A stretch of DNA of 64,000 nucleotides. Origin: CALOFP01 sp942492635. GTDB taxonomy: Bacteria; UBP6; UBA1177; CALOFP01. Numbering within the stretch: the first letter of the stretch is position 1; each line of letters begins with the position of its first letter. Positions 25,074 to 34,344 of this stretch are shown piece after piece. Made by a program: the position numbers and the translations under genes. A model generated the notes under the pieces. The model did no database searches and was not told the origin of the DNA. It saw nothing but the letters and a program-made list of their open reading frames with translations. Location of the stretch: assembly GCA_942492635.1 (NCBI GenBank), contig CALOFP010000003.1, positions 1,054,001 through 1,118,000 on the forward strand, in the 5' to 3' direction.

Positions 25074-27014
25074 TCAGTAGGAGATTGTGAACTGGGCTAC
25101 GTCGTTGGAGAGTTTTCTTGCTGTTTCAGCCATCTCCATGGATGAGGCGGAAAGCTCCTCAACCAGTGTCGCATTTCGCTGGGATACTCCGTCCATCTGG
25201 AGAACGGCGCTGTTGATCTGTGTAATTCCTTCGGCCTGTTTATTTGCCATCTGCTCGAGATTTTCAACTTTTAATACCGAACTGTCGATGCTGGCGATTA
25301 CATCGAAGAGAATCGATGTTGTCTTTTCCGAAAGATCGTTGGCGTTAAGAATGTTGTGCTGGTTTTCGTCTATGAGACCATGAATTTCTTTCACTGCACC
25401 GGCACTTCTTGACGCAAGGCTTCTCACTTCGCTCGCAACTACGGCGAATCCCTTTCCATGTTCGCCTGCACGGGCAGCTTCGACAGCGGCGTTGAGGGCC
25501 AGAAGATTTGTCTGGAAGGCTATCTCATTAACAACGTCGACGATCTTGGATATCTCGTCACGCGAATTTTTAACGGCGTCCATTGCCTCCGCCATCTTTT
25601 TAAGCATGTCGGCACCGTTTGATGCCTTCTTTGCTGTTTCACGAATTGCAATGGTCGTCGACTGGGAAATCGTTGCCGATTCGTGAACAGATCTTGTAAT
25701 TTCCTCGACAGAGGCTGCAGTCTCTTCAAGAGAACTTGCAACAGCCTGTGTATCTGCAGCGAGAGTTTCGCTTCCGCTCCGAACCTGGGAGGAGGATTGG
25801 ATAACACTCTCGGATGAAAGCTTGATTGATCTGACAAGCGATTCGATATTTCCGATGTAACTGTTGATGAACTCAACCAGCTCACCTATCTCATCGCAGG
25901 TCATCGACTGAAGACGCTTTGTAAGGTCTGACTGATCTTCGGAGAGCTCCTCAACGATATTCACAATCGGCCTGGTGATGAGCCTGCTCATTCCAAATAA
26001 TGCGAGCAATGCAAGGATGATGAGCGCTGCACCGACCGAAACCTTTGTGTACACCGCCTTTTTCAACGGCCCAAAAAGCTGCGGGTGGGGAATGAGGACT
26101 ATTACAGTCCATGGGGCAATATTCTTATTAATCTTGATTGGATACCAGATTTCAGAATGGTTGTAATTGGGCCCCGGAACAAACCTCTTTATTGCCATTT
26201 TTCCCGACTGAAGGGTTTTAAGATCCTCATCGTAACTTTCCGGAGAGAAATTTTTCATGTTCTTTCCGAGCAGCTCCTTTTTATGGGTAAAGCCGACAGA
26301 TGTACCTTCGTTACTGATTATTGCCATCATTGCCTTGCCATCGTAAATGTTCAGCTCGTCTGCAATTTTCTGGAGAAAACCCACTTCCAAGTCAATACCG
26401 ACAACAGCCACGACCTTTCCGTTATGGATGACAGGAACGGCGATCGTCGTCATGAGCATTTCGTCCTCTTTTTTTCCGTTATAGCTATACGGGTAGGGTT
26501 CAAAAAGAACCTCCTTTCTAGTTTCTATCGCTTTGTTAACGTACTCTCCGGAATCCGAATCCGGAGTATGCTCGACATTTATATTGCCGTTGATTCTTGA
26601 AAATATAGGTGTAAAGCGTCCTTTATCGTTTCCTGTTTCGGAGTTGATGTTCTTTTCGTTCGCTTCATCAAGGGTGTCGCCAACCCAATCAAGCCATACG
26701 GAACTCCAGTCATCGCTCTTGGAAATAGAGTCTTTGAGACTGTTTAAAAGAAACTTCCTTCTTGCCTCGGGAGAAATCGAATAAATGTTTCCAATAGTGA
26801 ATGCAAGATTTTTAGCGCTGATTGTGGCCTCCTGGAGCTTTACCTCCACAAGCCTTGCATGTGTCTGAGCAAGTGTAACAGCCTTCTGGATTCTAGCCTC
26901 TTCTCCCTCATCAATGTAGGCGGACATGGATGTCCAGAGGATTGCCGTTGCAAAGATCAGAAGACAGATGCCAGACAAAACCAGAATCTTTGTTTGAATT
27001 GATTTAAACTTCAT
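25074..27014 (-). CDS. Methyl-accepting chemotaxis protein with periplasmic Cache domain
   Basis: A transmembrane chemoreceptor of 646 residues. TM1 is at about 9-31, and a large periplasmic double-Cache-type sensor at about 35-325 (WSSVWLDWVG, VVAVVGIDLEVGFLQKIAD, GKNMKNFSPESYDEDL). TM2 is at about 328-350, a HAMP domain follows (RLITRPIVNIVEEL), and the cytoplasmic signalling hairpin has the highly conserved tip EIAFQTNLLALNAAVEAARAGEHGKGFAVVA. No C-terminal pentapeptide for CheR/CheB binding is seen. The start has CGGGAGG seven bases upstream. The ligand is probably an amino acid or another small metabolite, judged only from the Cache fold. No che genes are present in this window. Confidence 0.93.
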   Translation of the reverse strand: MKFKSIQTKILVLSGICLLIFATAILWTSMSAYIDEGEEARIQKAVTLAQTHARLVEVKLQEATISAKNLAFTIGNIYSISPEARRKFLLNSLKDSISKSDDWSSVWLDWVGDTLDEANEKNINSETGNDKGRFTPIFSRINGNINVEHTPDSDSGEYVNKAIETRKEVLFEPYPYSYNGKKEDEMLMTTIAVPVIHNGKVVAVVGIDLEVGFLQKIADELNIYDGKAMMAIISNEGTSVGFTHKKELLGKNMKNFSPESYDEDLKTLQSGKMAIKRFVPGPNYNHSEIWYPIKINKNIAPWTVIVLIPHPQLFGPLKKAVYTKVSVGAALIILALLALFGMSRLITRPIVNIVEELSEDQSDLTKRLQSMTCDEIGELVEFINSYIGNIESLVRSIKLSSESVIQSSSQVRSGSETLAADTQAVASSLEETAASVEEITRSVHESATISQSTTIAIRETAKKASNGADMLKKMAEAMDAVKNSRDEISKIVDVVNEIAFQTNLLALNAAVEAARAGEHGKGFAVVASEVRSLASRSAGAVKEIHGLIDENQHNILNANDLSEKTTSILFDVIASIDSSVLKVENLEQMANKQAEGITQINSAVLQMDGVSQRNATLVEELSASSMEMAETARKLSNDVAQFTISY

Positions 27015-27045
27015 TTTTATCCTCCCGAAGCGTTGTTGCCCTAAT

Positions 27046-27073
27046 AAATTATTTGTTTAGAAGTCAATGTCAA
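27046..27073 (-). promoter_or_regulatory. Candidate promoter of the chemoreceptor gene
   Basis: On the minus strand TTGACA (27073-27068) is followed after 16 bases by TAATTT (27051-27046), about 30 bases before the ATG at 27014. Confidence 0.4.
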
Positions 27074-27550
27074 GGTCATAGAAAACCCTTTTTATAAATT
27101 AAAATTCCATTATTGTAACTCCACAATACAACTTGACCCCCACCTAAATCGTTACCATCAGTAATTATTTGTATTTTTACACCTCCAATAATTAGTCAAC
27201 AGTATCAAGTCAACACTAGATGTTTTCTATTTAAATTTTCGACTATTTTTCATTTCCTATTAAACTGGCCTAATTAATCCTTTTGTGCAAATTGAAAGCA
27301 ATCAATTCAGTATTCATTTCTGCTATTAACATCTATCAAAATAATCAAATAATGACAACAATGTATGCTTTAAAAATTCTTTAATTTTTTTCTGCTTTAA
27401 AAATCTAACGAATTTTAAATTAAAATATCAAATATTATGATAACAGGAAAAGGTCTTTGAGGTATTTTTCGAACATAGAGTGAGTCAACAGAGGTTCAGG
27501 ACTATTTCAAAACATGTTGTAGACAATTGAGTCTTTAAAAAAATCAGGAC
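27074..27550. other. AT-rich intergenic region, no feature recognised
   Basis: About 480 bases of very low GC content between the chemoreceptor and the lipoprotein gene, both on the minus strand. No gene, hairpin with T-run or repeat stands out. Confidence 0.4.
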
Positions 27551-29599
27551 CTAATCCACAGAATCGGTTATCCCTGGAACCACATTTTCCGTATGCCACT
27601 GAAAGTTGTCGAGAAGCACTGATGAATCGTATTTACCGTCGGCTGTATCCCAGATTATCAATCTGAGCTTGATTGTTTCTCCCGGAACAACATTTCCCCG
27701 GGCTTTAAGCCAACCTGTACCCCCATGAATTACACCGCTTGAACCGCCATTTTCATCAAAACCTGTTCCAGCAAGTTCCTCTGTATCCTCACATGAAGTA
27801 ACTTCCCAACTATCTCCTTTTTTATTTTCGCACTGTCTGAAGAGACCTGCAGGAGCAAGATTTACGCCTACGTGATTTTGATCCTTATCAATAGCCAAAT
27901 TCATATCCAACGGATTGTTCAGGTGTTCCGATTCATCAGGTACAACGTAATCTGAATCAAGCAAAGCCACAAAAAAATCGTTGAATTTCGAACAAACATA
28001 AAGTGGGTATTCAACTGATAAAAAATAGATATCAAAACTAAACGAACCGGCATTTGTTGGAGTCTTTATTTCCAATTCAAGTGCCACCGGGTCATATACA
28101 GTAGGAACTTCTGCGTTAGAAGGGTGTTCGTTGTCTTTACACTGGTCCACATAAACATTGTCATCAACCTCCGCATCAGTACAGGCTGCAGCAGAAGGCA
28201 TTTTGCAATCTTTATGATTATTCAACCACTCTATGGGAGCATTGCTGAAAGTGACGTTTTTCCCAGTTGCCGATGGCGCATTGTATGGTCCTGTGGATAA
28301 GATAACCATAGTAGAATCATCATGTGGCGATCTAGGCTTTATCTTAGTACCCAAACCCTTCAAAATGGCATAGTTACTAGGCATAGGTATTCCTTTTCCG
28401 TCGGCAAGTGTAAGTTTCGCGCTAATAATACCCCACTGAGGAGCACCTTCTTCGGCTATCTGACATATATCCATTGACTTTGCGAAATCACCCGGATCCT
28501 GTGAATCCTTGTCGAGTCCAACATCGCATTTGATTGAGGCTTCATCAACCATCCCATTGCAGTTGTTATCAACAAGGTCCCCTGAAATCTCAATAGCACC
28601 CGGGTTTACAGCCTTTTCGTTTTCATTACAGTCGATGTATTCTCCGCATTTTGTGAAACCGTCTCCATCGGGGTCGGGAATGTTATCGATTTTGCCATCA
28701 CAGTTGTTGTCCACTCCATCCTGTTTTCCATCAATGTCGGGACAATCTTCCGCCACAGGAACAACCTGACCTACACAGGGGCCCCAATCTCCGTTGTCCT
28801 GGCAAGTGTGAATACCGGTTCTGCAGGGTCTCACATCATCGGCATTTCCAGGCTTGCAGAGTGTCGTAGGGGGATAGTCGTACTGGCACTCTATTGTTAC
28901 ACCCGGCTCGCAAACTCCAACCTGACCGCTATCTCCCTTATCATCCGTATCTACAGTTTCTTCCGTATCTACAGTTTCTTCCGTATCTACAGTTTCTTCC
29001 GTATCTACAGTTTCTTCCGTATCTACAGTTTCTTCCGTATCTACAGTTTCTTCCGTATCTACAGTTTCTTCCGTATCTACAGTTTCTTCCGTATCTACAG
29101 TCTCTTCCGTATCTACAGTCTCTTCCGTATCTACAGTCTCTTCCGTATCTACAGTCTCTTCCGTATCTACAGTTTCTTCCGTATCTACAGTTTCTTCCGT
29201 ATCTACAGTTTCTTCCGTATCTACAGTTTCTTCCGTATCTACAGTCTCTTCCGTATCTCCGGTTTCTTCCGTATCTCCGGTCTCTTCCGTATCTGGGGTG
29301 TTCTGGTTCTTTCCGTCCTCATCATCTTTAGAATTATCACTGTCTTCACGATTGATACACTGGGCTTCGCCATTCAGAACGACACATTTCTTATCGATTT
29401 CTTCACAATCATTCCACAATTTCCACTTTGCCCCGGAACATTTTTCCACCCTGTTTTTATCGCAACGAGTCGCTCTTTCATCGCATTTACCGTTATTAGA
29501 ATTGTTTTCTCCGGATGGAGAAGATGCATTCTCTTTGCCACTACCACACGAAAACAAAAACAAACAGGAAAAAATGTAAATGATTATTTTACTTTTCAC
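27551..29599 (-). CDS. Surface lipoprotein with TEETVD repeats, MopE-type metal-binding motifs and choice-of-anchor-L-like domain
   Basis: Signal peptide and lipobox (KSKIIIYIFSCLFLFSC). GTG 29599 is preferred because GGAG lies 6 bases before it; ATG 29611 is the alternative and lacks a site. A Cys-rich segment (about 35-90) is followed by 19 tandem copies of a hexapeptide, TEETVD or TEETGD, which form an acidic stalk. Then comes a Cys segment and two Asp/Asn-rich motifs (DGVDNNCDGKIDN; DCNENEKAVNPG ... DLVDNNCNGMVDE) of the MopE type, probably binding calcium or copper. The C-terminal half, with FSFDIYFLSVEYPLYVC and FNDFFVALLDS, resembles choice-of-anchor L domains. Likely displayed on the outer membrane; the ligand is unknown. 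Its last 305 bp are almost identical to those of the truncated copy at 29802. Confidence 0.85.
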   Translation of the reverse strand: MKSKIIIYIFSCLFLFSCGSGKENASSPSGENNSNNGKCDERATRCDKNRVEKCSGAKWKLWNDCEEIDKKCVVLNGEAQCINREDSDNSKDDEDGKNQNTPDTEETGDTEETGDTEETVDTEETVDTEETVDTEETVDTEETVDTEETVDTEETVDTEETVDTEETVDTEETVDTEETVDTEETVDTEETVDTEETVDTEETVDTEETVDTEETVDTDDKGDSGQVGVCEPGVTIECQYDYPPTTLCKPGNADDVRPCRTGIHTCQDNGDWGPCVGQVVPVAEDCPDIDGKQDGVDNNCDGKIDNIPDPDGDGFTKCGEYIDCNENEKAVNPGAIEISGDLVDNNCNGMVDEASIKCDVGLDKDSQDPGDFAKSMDICQIAEEGAPQWGIISAKLTLADGKGIPMPSNYAILKGLGTKIKPRSPHDDSTMVILSTGPYNAPSATGKNVTFSNAPIEWLNNHKDCKMPSAAACTDAEVDDNVYVDQCKDNEHPSNAEVPTVYDPVALELEIKTPTNAGSFSFDIYFLSVEYPLYVCSKFNDFFVALLDSDYVVPDESEHLNNPLDMNLAIDKDQNHVGVNLAPAGLFRQCENKKGDSWEVTSCEDTEELAGTGFDENGGSSGVIHGGTGWLKARGNVVPGETIKLRLIIWDTADGKYDSSVLLDNFQWHTENVVPGITDSVD
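28945..29292 (-). repeat. 18-bp tandem repeat array coding for the TEETVD stalk
   Basis: Nineteen in-frame 18-bp units with nearly no drift. First and last ccgtat cores are exactly 342 bases (19 x 18) apart. Variants differ by a third-codon base (acagtttctt or acagtctctt), and two units near 29260-29280 encode Gly in place of Val. The array should vary in copy number by slippage without changing the frame. Confidence 0.95.
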
Positions 29600-29801
29600 T
29601 TCAAACTCCATTAAACATCAAAACCAACACTAACTTATCATAAATTATTTAAACATCAAGATTTATCAAAACTAATATTTGAAAAACAGAAAAAACTATT
29701 TAATTCTTAAGATATAATGAAATTTGAAAAACCATCCTTCATCCTTTAAACAAGAAAAGATAGATTCCATGAAGATGATTTGCTTTTAAAAGAGAGAATG
29801 C

Positions 29802-30509
29802 TTAGTCAACCGAATCGGTTATCCCTGGAACCACATTTTCCGTATGCCACTGAAAGTTGTTGAGAAGCACTGATGAATCGTATTTACCGTCGGCTGTATA
29901 CCAGATTATCAATCTGAGCTTGATTGTTTCTCCCGGAACAACATTTCCCCGGGCTTTAAACCAACCTGTACCCCCATGAATTACACCGCTTGAACCGCCA
30001 TTTTCATCAAACCCTGTTCCGGCAAGTTCCTCTGTATCCTCACATGAAGTAACTTCCCAACTATCTCCTTTTTTATTTTCGCACTGTCTGAAGAGACCTG
30101 CAGGAGCAAGATTTACACCTACCGGATTTATATCCTTGTCAATCGCAATATTCAAGTCCTTCGGATTGCTGTAGTTTTCATTACCCTCGGGTGCAACGAA
30201 ATTGGATTCTAGAAGAGCTACAAAAAAGTCGTTGTAGGAGGAGCATACAAATTGGGGATATTCAACCGAGAAAAAATAGAAGTCAAAACTGAAAGAGTTT
30301 GCATTTGTCGGTACTTTCATCTCAATATCGAGAGAAACCGGATCGTGTACTCTAGGCAGTCGATCCCCGTTACACTGACCTTGAAAATCGGGTGAAACAG
30401 GATCTTCACCGGTACAGGCTTTTGCAGATGGTAGCATATCAAATTGTGTTTTTGACTTGGTGCTGAATTTTGATAATTTGAGAAAAAGATAAACAGATCT
30501 GATTTTCAA
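29802..30509 (-). pseudogene. 5'-truncated paralogue of the repeat-bearing lipoprotein
   Basis: Only the C-terminal half of the neighbouring lipoprotein is present, beginning near DMLPSAKACTGED. There is no signal peptide, stalk or metal-binding motif, and the first 20 residues of the open frame (MKIRSVYLFLKLSKF) have no counterpart. Bases 29812-30116 differ from 27561-27865 at only about six positions without a gap, while upstream the two copies are far more diverged. This points to a tandem duplication with 5' loss and recent gene conversion of the 3' end. It might still be translated, but export is unlikely. Confidence 0.75.
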
Positions 30510-30535
30510 CTAAGAAACGTCACTCTTGAATCAAA

Positions 30536-31018
30536 TCAATAGGTTTCAAGATTCTTCGCGTAACGTTCGATTGCTTCAGGGGAGAGGTTGGATCTACTCT
30601 CCTTTACACCTTTTATGAGCCTCATGGCGATTTTTTCAAGAAGATTTACCTTTTCCCAGTAGATTTCGTCTCCGAAAATTTCTTTTGCTTCAGCATGCTC
30701 CCACAACTTTTCCGGGAAAAGGCTCTCGAACTGTTTTGTCCGCTGGGGTTCTTTCCACTCCCCGGCACAGGCAAAAAGTCCGATTCTTTTTGTAAGAAGT
30801 GTCTCCAAATTGTCAGACATGAAGTTTTTGATCTCCTTCTGAAGCTTTCCCATGTAAACGGATCCGCCGATCGATATTGTGTCGTAATCGGCGATTTCCG
30901 GAAGTTCGTCCCGTCGAATATCGACGACGGTACAATCTTCCTTAAGATTTTGCTCAAGCATTTCAACAGCCTTCCTTACGCTACCGTACTTTGTCGTGTA
31001 AACGATAAGATGTTTCAT
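30536..31018 (-). CDS. Flavodoxin-domain protein (HemG-like)
   Basis: A 160-residue FMN-binding flavodoxin fold: HLIVYTTKYGSVRKAVEML is the phosphate-binding loop (TTKYGS), IGGSVYMGKLQKEIKNFM the segment after strand 3, and IGLFACAGEWKE follows. The shape matches the menaquinone-dependent protoporphyrinogen oxidase (HemG)/flavodoxin group. With no haem genes nearby, a general electron-transfer role is equally possible. ATG 31018 is chosen because GGAGGGGGAG lies immediately upstream; the upstream frame without a site is not used. It is divergent from the glutathione peroxidase gene, with a 115-base space between starts. Confidence 0.82.
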   Translation of the reverse strand: MKHLIVYTTKYGSVRKAVEMLEQNLKEDCTVVDIRRDELPEIADYDTISIGGSVYMGKLQKEIKNFMSDNLETLLTKRIGLFACAGEWKEPQRTKQFESLFPEKLWEHAEAKEIFGDEIYWEKVNLLEKIAMRLIKGVKESRSNLSPEAIERYAKNLETY

Positions 31019-31133
31019 CTCCCCCTCCTCAATAGTGGTTTGAGAATGTATAGCATATCCTAGCAATTTTATAAATTGTTCATCGACAAATATTATGCGA
31101 ACATATGAGCAGAGAGTGGTGAGGGAGGTGACG

Positions 31134-31610
31134 ATGTCTGTTTACGATTACACTGCAAATTTCATTGACGGGACTGTCAAGGGCCTCGAAGAATACGAGG
31201 GTAAGGTGCTTCTTATTGTAAATACCGCAAGCGAGTGTCAGTTTACATTACAGCTGACCGACCTTCAAAAGATTTATGAGGATTATCGCGACAGCGGTTT
31301 TCAGGTAATCGGTTTCCCCTGCAATCAATTTGCCCAGGGCGAACCGATGAAAAACGAGGAGATTCTGGTTGAATACTGGGAAAAATACGGTGTTTCCTTT
31401 CCTCTGTCCGTAAAGGTGGATGTGAACGGAAATGACGCCCATCCCTTGTTTCGATATCTTACGGTTGCAGCTCCCGACAGTTTCAACATGAAACGGGTCA
31501 AGTGGAACTTCACAAAGTTCCTGATAGACCGATCAGGGAATGTTGTTCGCCGTTACGATGCCCGAACATCGCCTTTTGAGATTCGAAAGGATATAGAGGC
31601 GCTTCTGTAA
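31134..31610 (+). CDS. Glutathione peroxidase family protein
   Basis: A 158-residue thiol peroxidase of the GPx family, reducing H2O2 or organic hydroperoxides in the cytoplasm. Cys35 lies in NTASECQFT, where the peroxidatic Cys (or selenocysteine) is expected. FPCNQFAQGEP supplies the Gln and the second Cys typical of thioredoxin-dependent members, and VKWNFTKFLID the conserved Trp and Asn. ATG 31134 has GGGAGGTG just upstream and matches the usual N-terminus (MSVYDYTA). Its presence in an anaerobe with an O2-sensitive hydrogenase suggests a defence role against transient oxidants. Confidence 0.93.
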   Translation: MSVYDYTANFIDGTVKGLEEYEGKVLLIVNTASECQFTLQLTDLQKIYEDYRDSGFQVIGFPCNQFAQGEPMKNEEILVEYWEKYGVSFPLSVKVDVNGNDAHPLFRYLTVAAPDSFNMKRVKWNFTKFLIDRSGNVVRRYDARTSPFEIRKDIEALL

Positions 31611-31769
31611 GGCACCTTCGTTTCCGGAATCCTCACGTTCAATTCGGCTGTAAGTTTCAGTTACATTTTTTTTATCAGTTGAAAAGTGGAAAAGAAGCGG
31701 ATTTCTCTTTTCTTGGGACACTGCAGGGCCCGGCAGTCCTTCGATGAGAAGGCTATACTGGCTTAGTCC

Positions 31770-33047
31770 CTACTTCTTTTCTGATTCTTCTTTGGAGAGG
31801 AAATCCGCGAGATCGATTTTTGTGAGAAATTTTCTGACTACGGCTGTTGCCACCTTCTTCGTGTGATTGCGAATTAGACTCTTTTCGGTCTCGGGTGTCA
31901 CAAAGAAGGGTTTGTGCTCGTAGTGGGTGATTTTGTACTTCTGCTTATTCTTGAAGGAGTGGAGATCTACCTCCAATTTGTATTTTCGATACTTTCCTAC
32001 TGTGATGGTCGTTCCACGCATTTTGACGACTATTCCGTGGTATGTACTGTCGTCTGTCGTCGGGATCAGTCCGAAATCGAGAAGGACCTTCTCAACATCA
32101 TCCACAATTCGAACCGGAGCTTCAACTCGAAGGTAGACAGGTACTTTTCCTTCCATCTTCTTCATCATATCGACTACTTTGGAAAGTTTATCTCCGCGGG
32201 AAATGAAGAATTGTCCCTTCATGGAGCGGTAACCTTCACGTTCGATCCTGAATGTGTGGTTGCCGTGGGAGAGAAAAACCTTCCGGTTGTTTTTCGCAGG
32301 TTTTCCATCGATCTTGATCCTGGCATCGCTTGGATTGACCATCAGACGCACACTTCCGAAGGTTATTCTCTTGAGAATCTCGTCCCGGAGTTCGATCGTT
32401 GTGGAGATGAGACGGGATTTGAAGGGAATATCCTTTTCCGAAACCGCAAAAAGCAGCGCATGGATCAGGTAGATGCTTGTCAGGACATCGTCATACCTGT
32501 TCTCGCTGAGATTGTCGATATTCGACGGAAGCGAGGAGACAAGATAACCGAGTGTGGACTTGACCGCACCGACAGTCATAGAAGCGACAACCTTGTACTC
32601 CTTTCCCTCTTTTTGAGGAGCGGAATATTTAACGCCCTTGAGAAGAAGATCGGATTTGAGGGTGACATCTGTGCTGAGACTCTCCGAATAGCGTCCGTCC
32701 TTCTCCTCCTGCTTCATTGTTACGCTTGATTTCACGTTGGCAATTATGGCCTGACTCAGCTGAAGCATTGCGTTTTTCTTGGCCTTTTCCCTCGTCGAAC
32801 CGTATCCGGTTCCCTTGAGAACTACTCTTCCGCCCATGTCGGATGAGGAAATTGCAGGTCTTTCTGTTTTTTTCTTTTTCACCGGAGCCTTCTTCTCAAC
32901 AGGTTCCGTCTCCCTATCGAGTTCGCTGAAGGCGTCTTCGGCGTTCTTTTTTACCCGGTCGTATCCCGATCCTGCAAAAAGTGGGGAGCACAGGGCTCCC
33001 CACATTGAAAAAAGTACGACCAGGGCAGTTGTTCTTACCCTACTCAT
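31770..33047 (-). CDS. Exported protein with LPP20-like and PEGA domains
   Basis: Third gene of an envelope operon. The signal peptide spans about residues 1-26 (ending SPLFAGS). A Lys-rich linker (KKAPVKKKKTE) follows. About 70-180, with VLKGTGYGSTREKAKKNAMLQLSQAI, resembles the LPP20/FlgT-N type domain. About 240-300 (GSVRLMVNPSDARIKIDGKPAKNN, RIEREGYRSMKGQF) is a PEGA domain. The C-terminal 120 residues may be a further beta domain (TTITVGKYRKYKLEVDL). No catalytic residues are seen; a structural or assembly role at the outer membrane is likely. The start ATG follows GTAGGAGGCTGC, and the preceding gene stops 8 bases upstream. Confidence 0.78.
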   Translation of the reverse strand: MSRVRTTALVVLFSMWGALCSPLFAGSGYDRVKKNAEDAFSELDRETEPVEKKAPVKKKKTERPAISSSDMGGRVVLKGTGYGSTREKAKKNAMLQLSQAIIANVKSSVTMKQEEKDGRYSESLSTDVTLKSDLLLKGVKYSAPQKEGKEYKVVASMTVGAVKSTLGYLVSSLPSNIDNLSENRYDDVLTSIYLIHALLFAVSEKDIPFKSRLISTTIELRDEILKRITFGSVRLMVNPSDARIKIDGKPAKNNRKVFLSHGNHTFRIEREGYRSMKGQFFISRGDKLSKVVDMMKKMEGKVPVYLRVEAPVRIVDDVEKVLLDFGLIPTTDDSTYHGIVVKMRGTTITVGKYRKYKLEVDLHSFKNKQKYKITHYEHKPFFVTPETEKSLIRNHTKKVATAVVRKFLTKIDLADFLSKEESEKK

Positions 33048-33055
33048 GCAGCCTC

Positions 33056-34285
33056 CTACTCGATTTCGATTTCGATTTCACCGCTTCCCGCAGCCTTGAA
33101 AACAAGGAAGGAGCCTGTGTCGGAAACCTTTTCGAGAGAACCTGGACCGCTGTAGCTTTTCTTGATCTTCTGGAAAAGCTCGTATGCATTGGGAACATCC
33201 TTTACATATGCGATGTAGCTGAAAGTAGCCTTTCCACCGGCCTGACGTTTTATAGGTCTCTTGGAAAGCGACTTGAGGGCACCGTAGATGGCCTCGTCGA
33301 CTTTCGCACCGTCAGCGCTGTTTGAAAGAACTGTGATTTTGAAAGGTTTGCCCTTCTTCGCCATCTTCATCCACTCTTTCTTGATCTGAGAAAGAACCTT
33401 TGCAGCCGCATCGTTGGAACCTTCCTGAACAAGAGGATTGAAATCGGCAACGCTGCGCTCTGCGGAGTATCCTGTCGAGGAACCGACGAGCTTACCTGAA
33501 GCTGTTTCGTAGGCCTGAACCTGTACGGAAGCCTTCATTGTCTTCATTCCGCCTACATGACGCTGGCCGCCGGAAACGTTTACTGTTATATAGACGTCGC
33601 TTCCGAGGGAGAGAGCCATGTCGTGCATCGGATCGGGCTCGGAACCTTCGAGAGCGGAGAGTTTTCCTACGAGGTTGTTCACCTTTGCACCCTGAGCAGC
33701 AACGTAAACCTCGAACTCCTTATCCTGAAGGTACTCCTGGAAAACGGCAACGGAAGTTACGTTAGCGTCTGTTGTGTTTGTGGGAAGAACCGCAATTGTG
33801 GGAAGACCGATCGCTTCTGCGATCTCATCTTCACTCTGGATAATTCCGGATGTCGTAAAACGCTCAGAGAGAGTCGCAACATCGATCTTGAAAACATGGG
33901 TAACGAGAAGGTAGGATCCCTCCTTTTTCTTACTTTTCACACCGCTTTTCCAGCGGATGTACATATCGGGATTGTTGAAAATCTCATTTTCAAGACCTAC
34001 AGCCTTCATTTTTTCAGCGGGGCTCTTGAGAATCGGTTTATCACCGCTTTCAAGAAGAAACCAGATGGCCGCACGCTTTGCGTCGAGCATTGCGTCGTTC
34101 ATCGAACATCCCTTTCCCGTAGCCTTAACCATTACCTCACCGGTTCCGGTGCTTTCAACAAAAGTAGCCTGGTAGGACATCGGTCTGGGACCCTGGTGCG
34201 GTTTACATGAAGGAGCATTCTTTCCGCAACCCACGAGGGAAAGAACGAGTGCCGAAGCAGCTAAAATCGTTAACTTTAATTTCAT
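33056..34285 (-). CDS. Lipoprotein with LPP20-like region, envelope operon
   Basis: Signal peptide and lipobox LVGCGKN (Cys20). The N-terminal domain carries GTGEVMVKATGKGCSMNDAMLDAKRAAIW, again like LPP20/FlgT N-terminal domains. A middle domain (about 160-310: IAVLPTNTTDANVTSVAVFQEYLQ, DVYITVNVSGGQRHVG) resembles the curli-secretion-like or TolB-N-like folds found in flagellar FlgT and related envelope proteins. The C-terminus is a small alpha-beta domain. ATG is preceded by GAGGAGGTAGACG. It lies between the beta-barrel-like gene and the PEGA gene in one transcription unit, so the three products probably act together. Confidence 0.75.
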   Translation of the reverse strand: MKLKLTILAASALVLSLVGCGKNAPSCKPHQGPRPMSYQATFVESTGTGEVMVKATGKGCSMNDAMLDAKRAAIWFLLESGDKPILKSPAEKMKAVGLENEIFNNPDMYIRWKSGVKSKKKEGSYLLVTHVFKIDVATLSERFTTSGIIQSEDEIAEAIGLPTIAVLPTNTTDANVTSVAVFQEYLQDKEFEVYVAAQGAKVNNLVGKLSALEGSEPDPMHDMALSLGSDVYITVNVSGGQRHVGGMKTMKASVQVQAYETASGKLVGSSTGYSAERSVADFNPLVQEGSNDAAAKVLSQIKKEWMKMAKKGKPFKITVLSNSADGAKVDEAIYGALKSLSKRPIKRQAGGKATFSYIAYVKDVPNAYELFQKIKKSYSGPGSLEKVSDTGSFLVFKAAGSGEIEIEIE

Positions 34286-34306
34286 CGTCTACCTCCTCAA
34301 GTTAAA

Positions 34307-34330
34307 AGCCGCAACCCGGAGGCTGCGGCT
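34307..34330 (-). terminator. Intra-operon hairpin with T-run (possible attenuator)
   Basis: On the minus strand AGCCGCA and TGCGGCT form a 7-bp GC-rich stem, followed by TTTTAAC. It lies between the first and second genes of the envelope operon, 15 bases past the first stop, so it may lower expression of the downstream genes. Confidence 0.55.
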
Positions 34331-34344
34331 CTAAAAATTTATCT

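Noticed and set aside
28808..29614. Plus-strand frames of 268 and 145 codons rich in FRIYSF or QFLPYL repeats
   Set aside because: They are the mirror of the 18-bp repeat of the lipoprotein gene on the minus strand. The minus-strand frame has a signal peptide, lipobox and known domains; the plus-strand products have no sensible composition.
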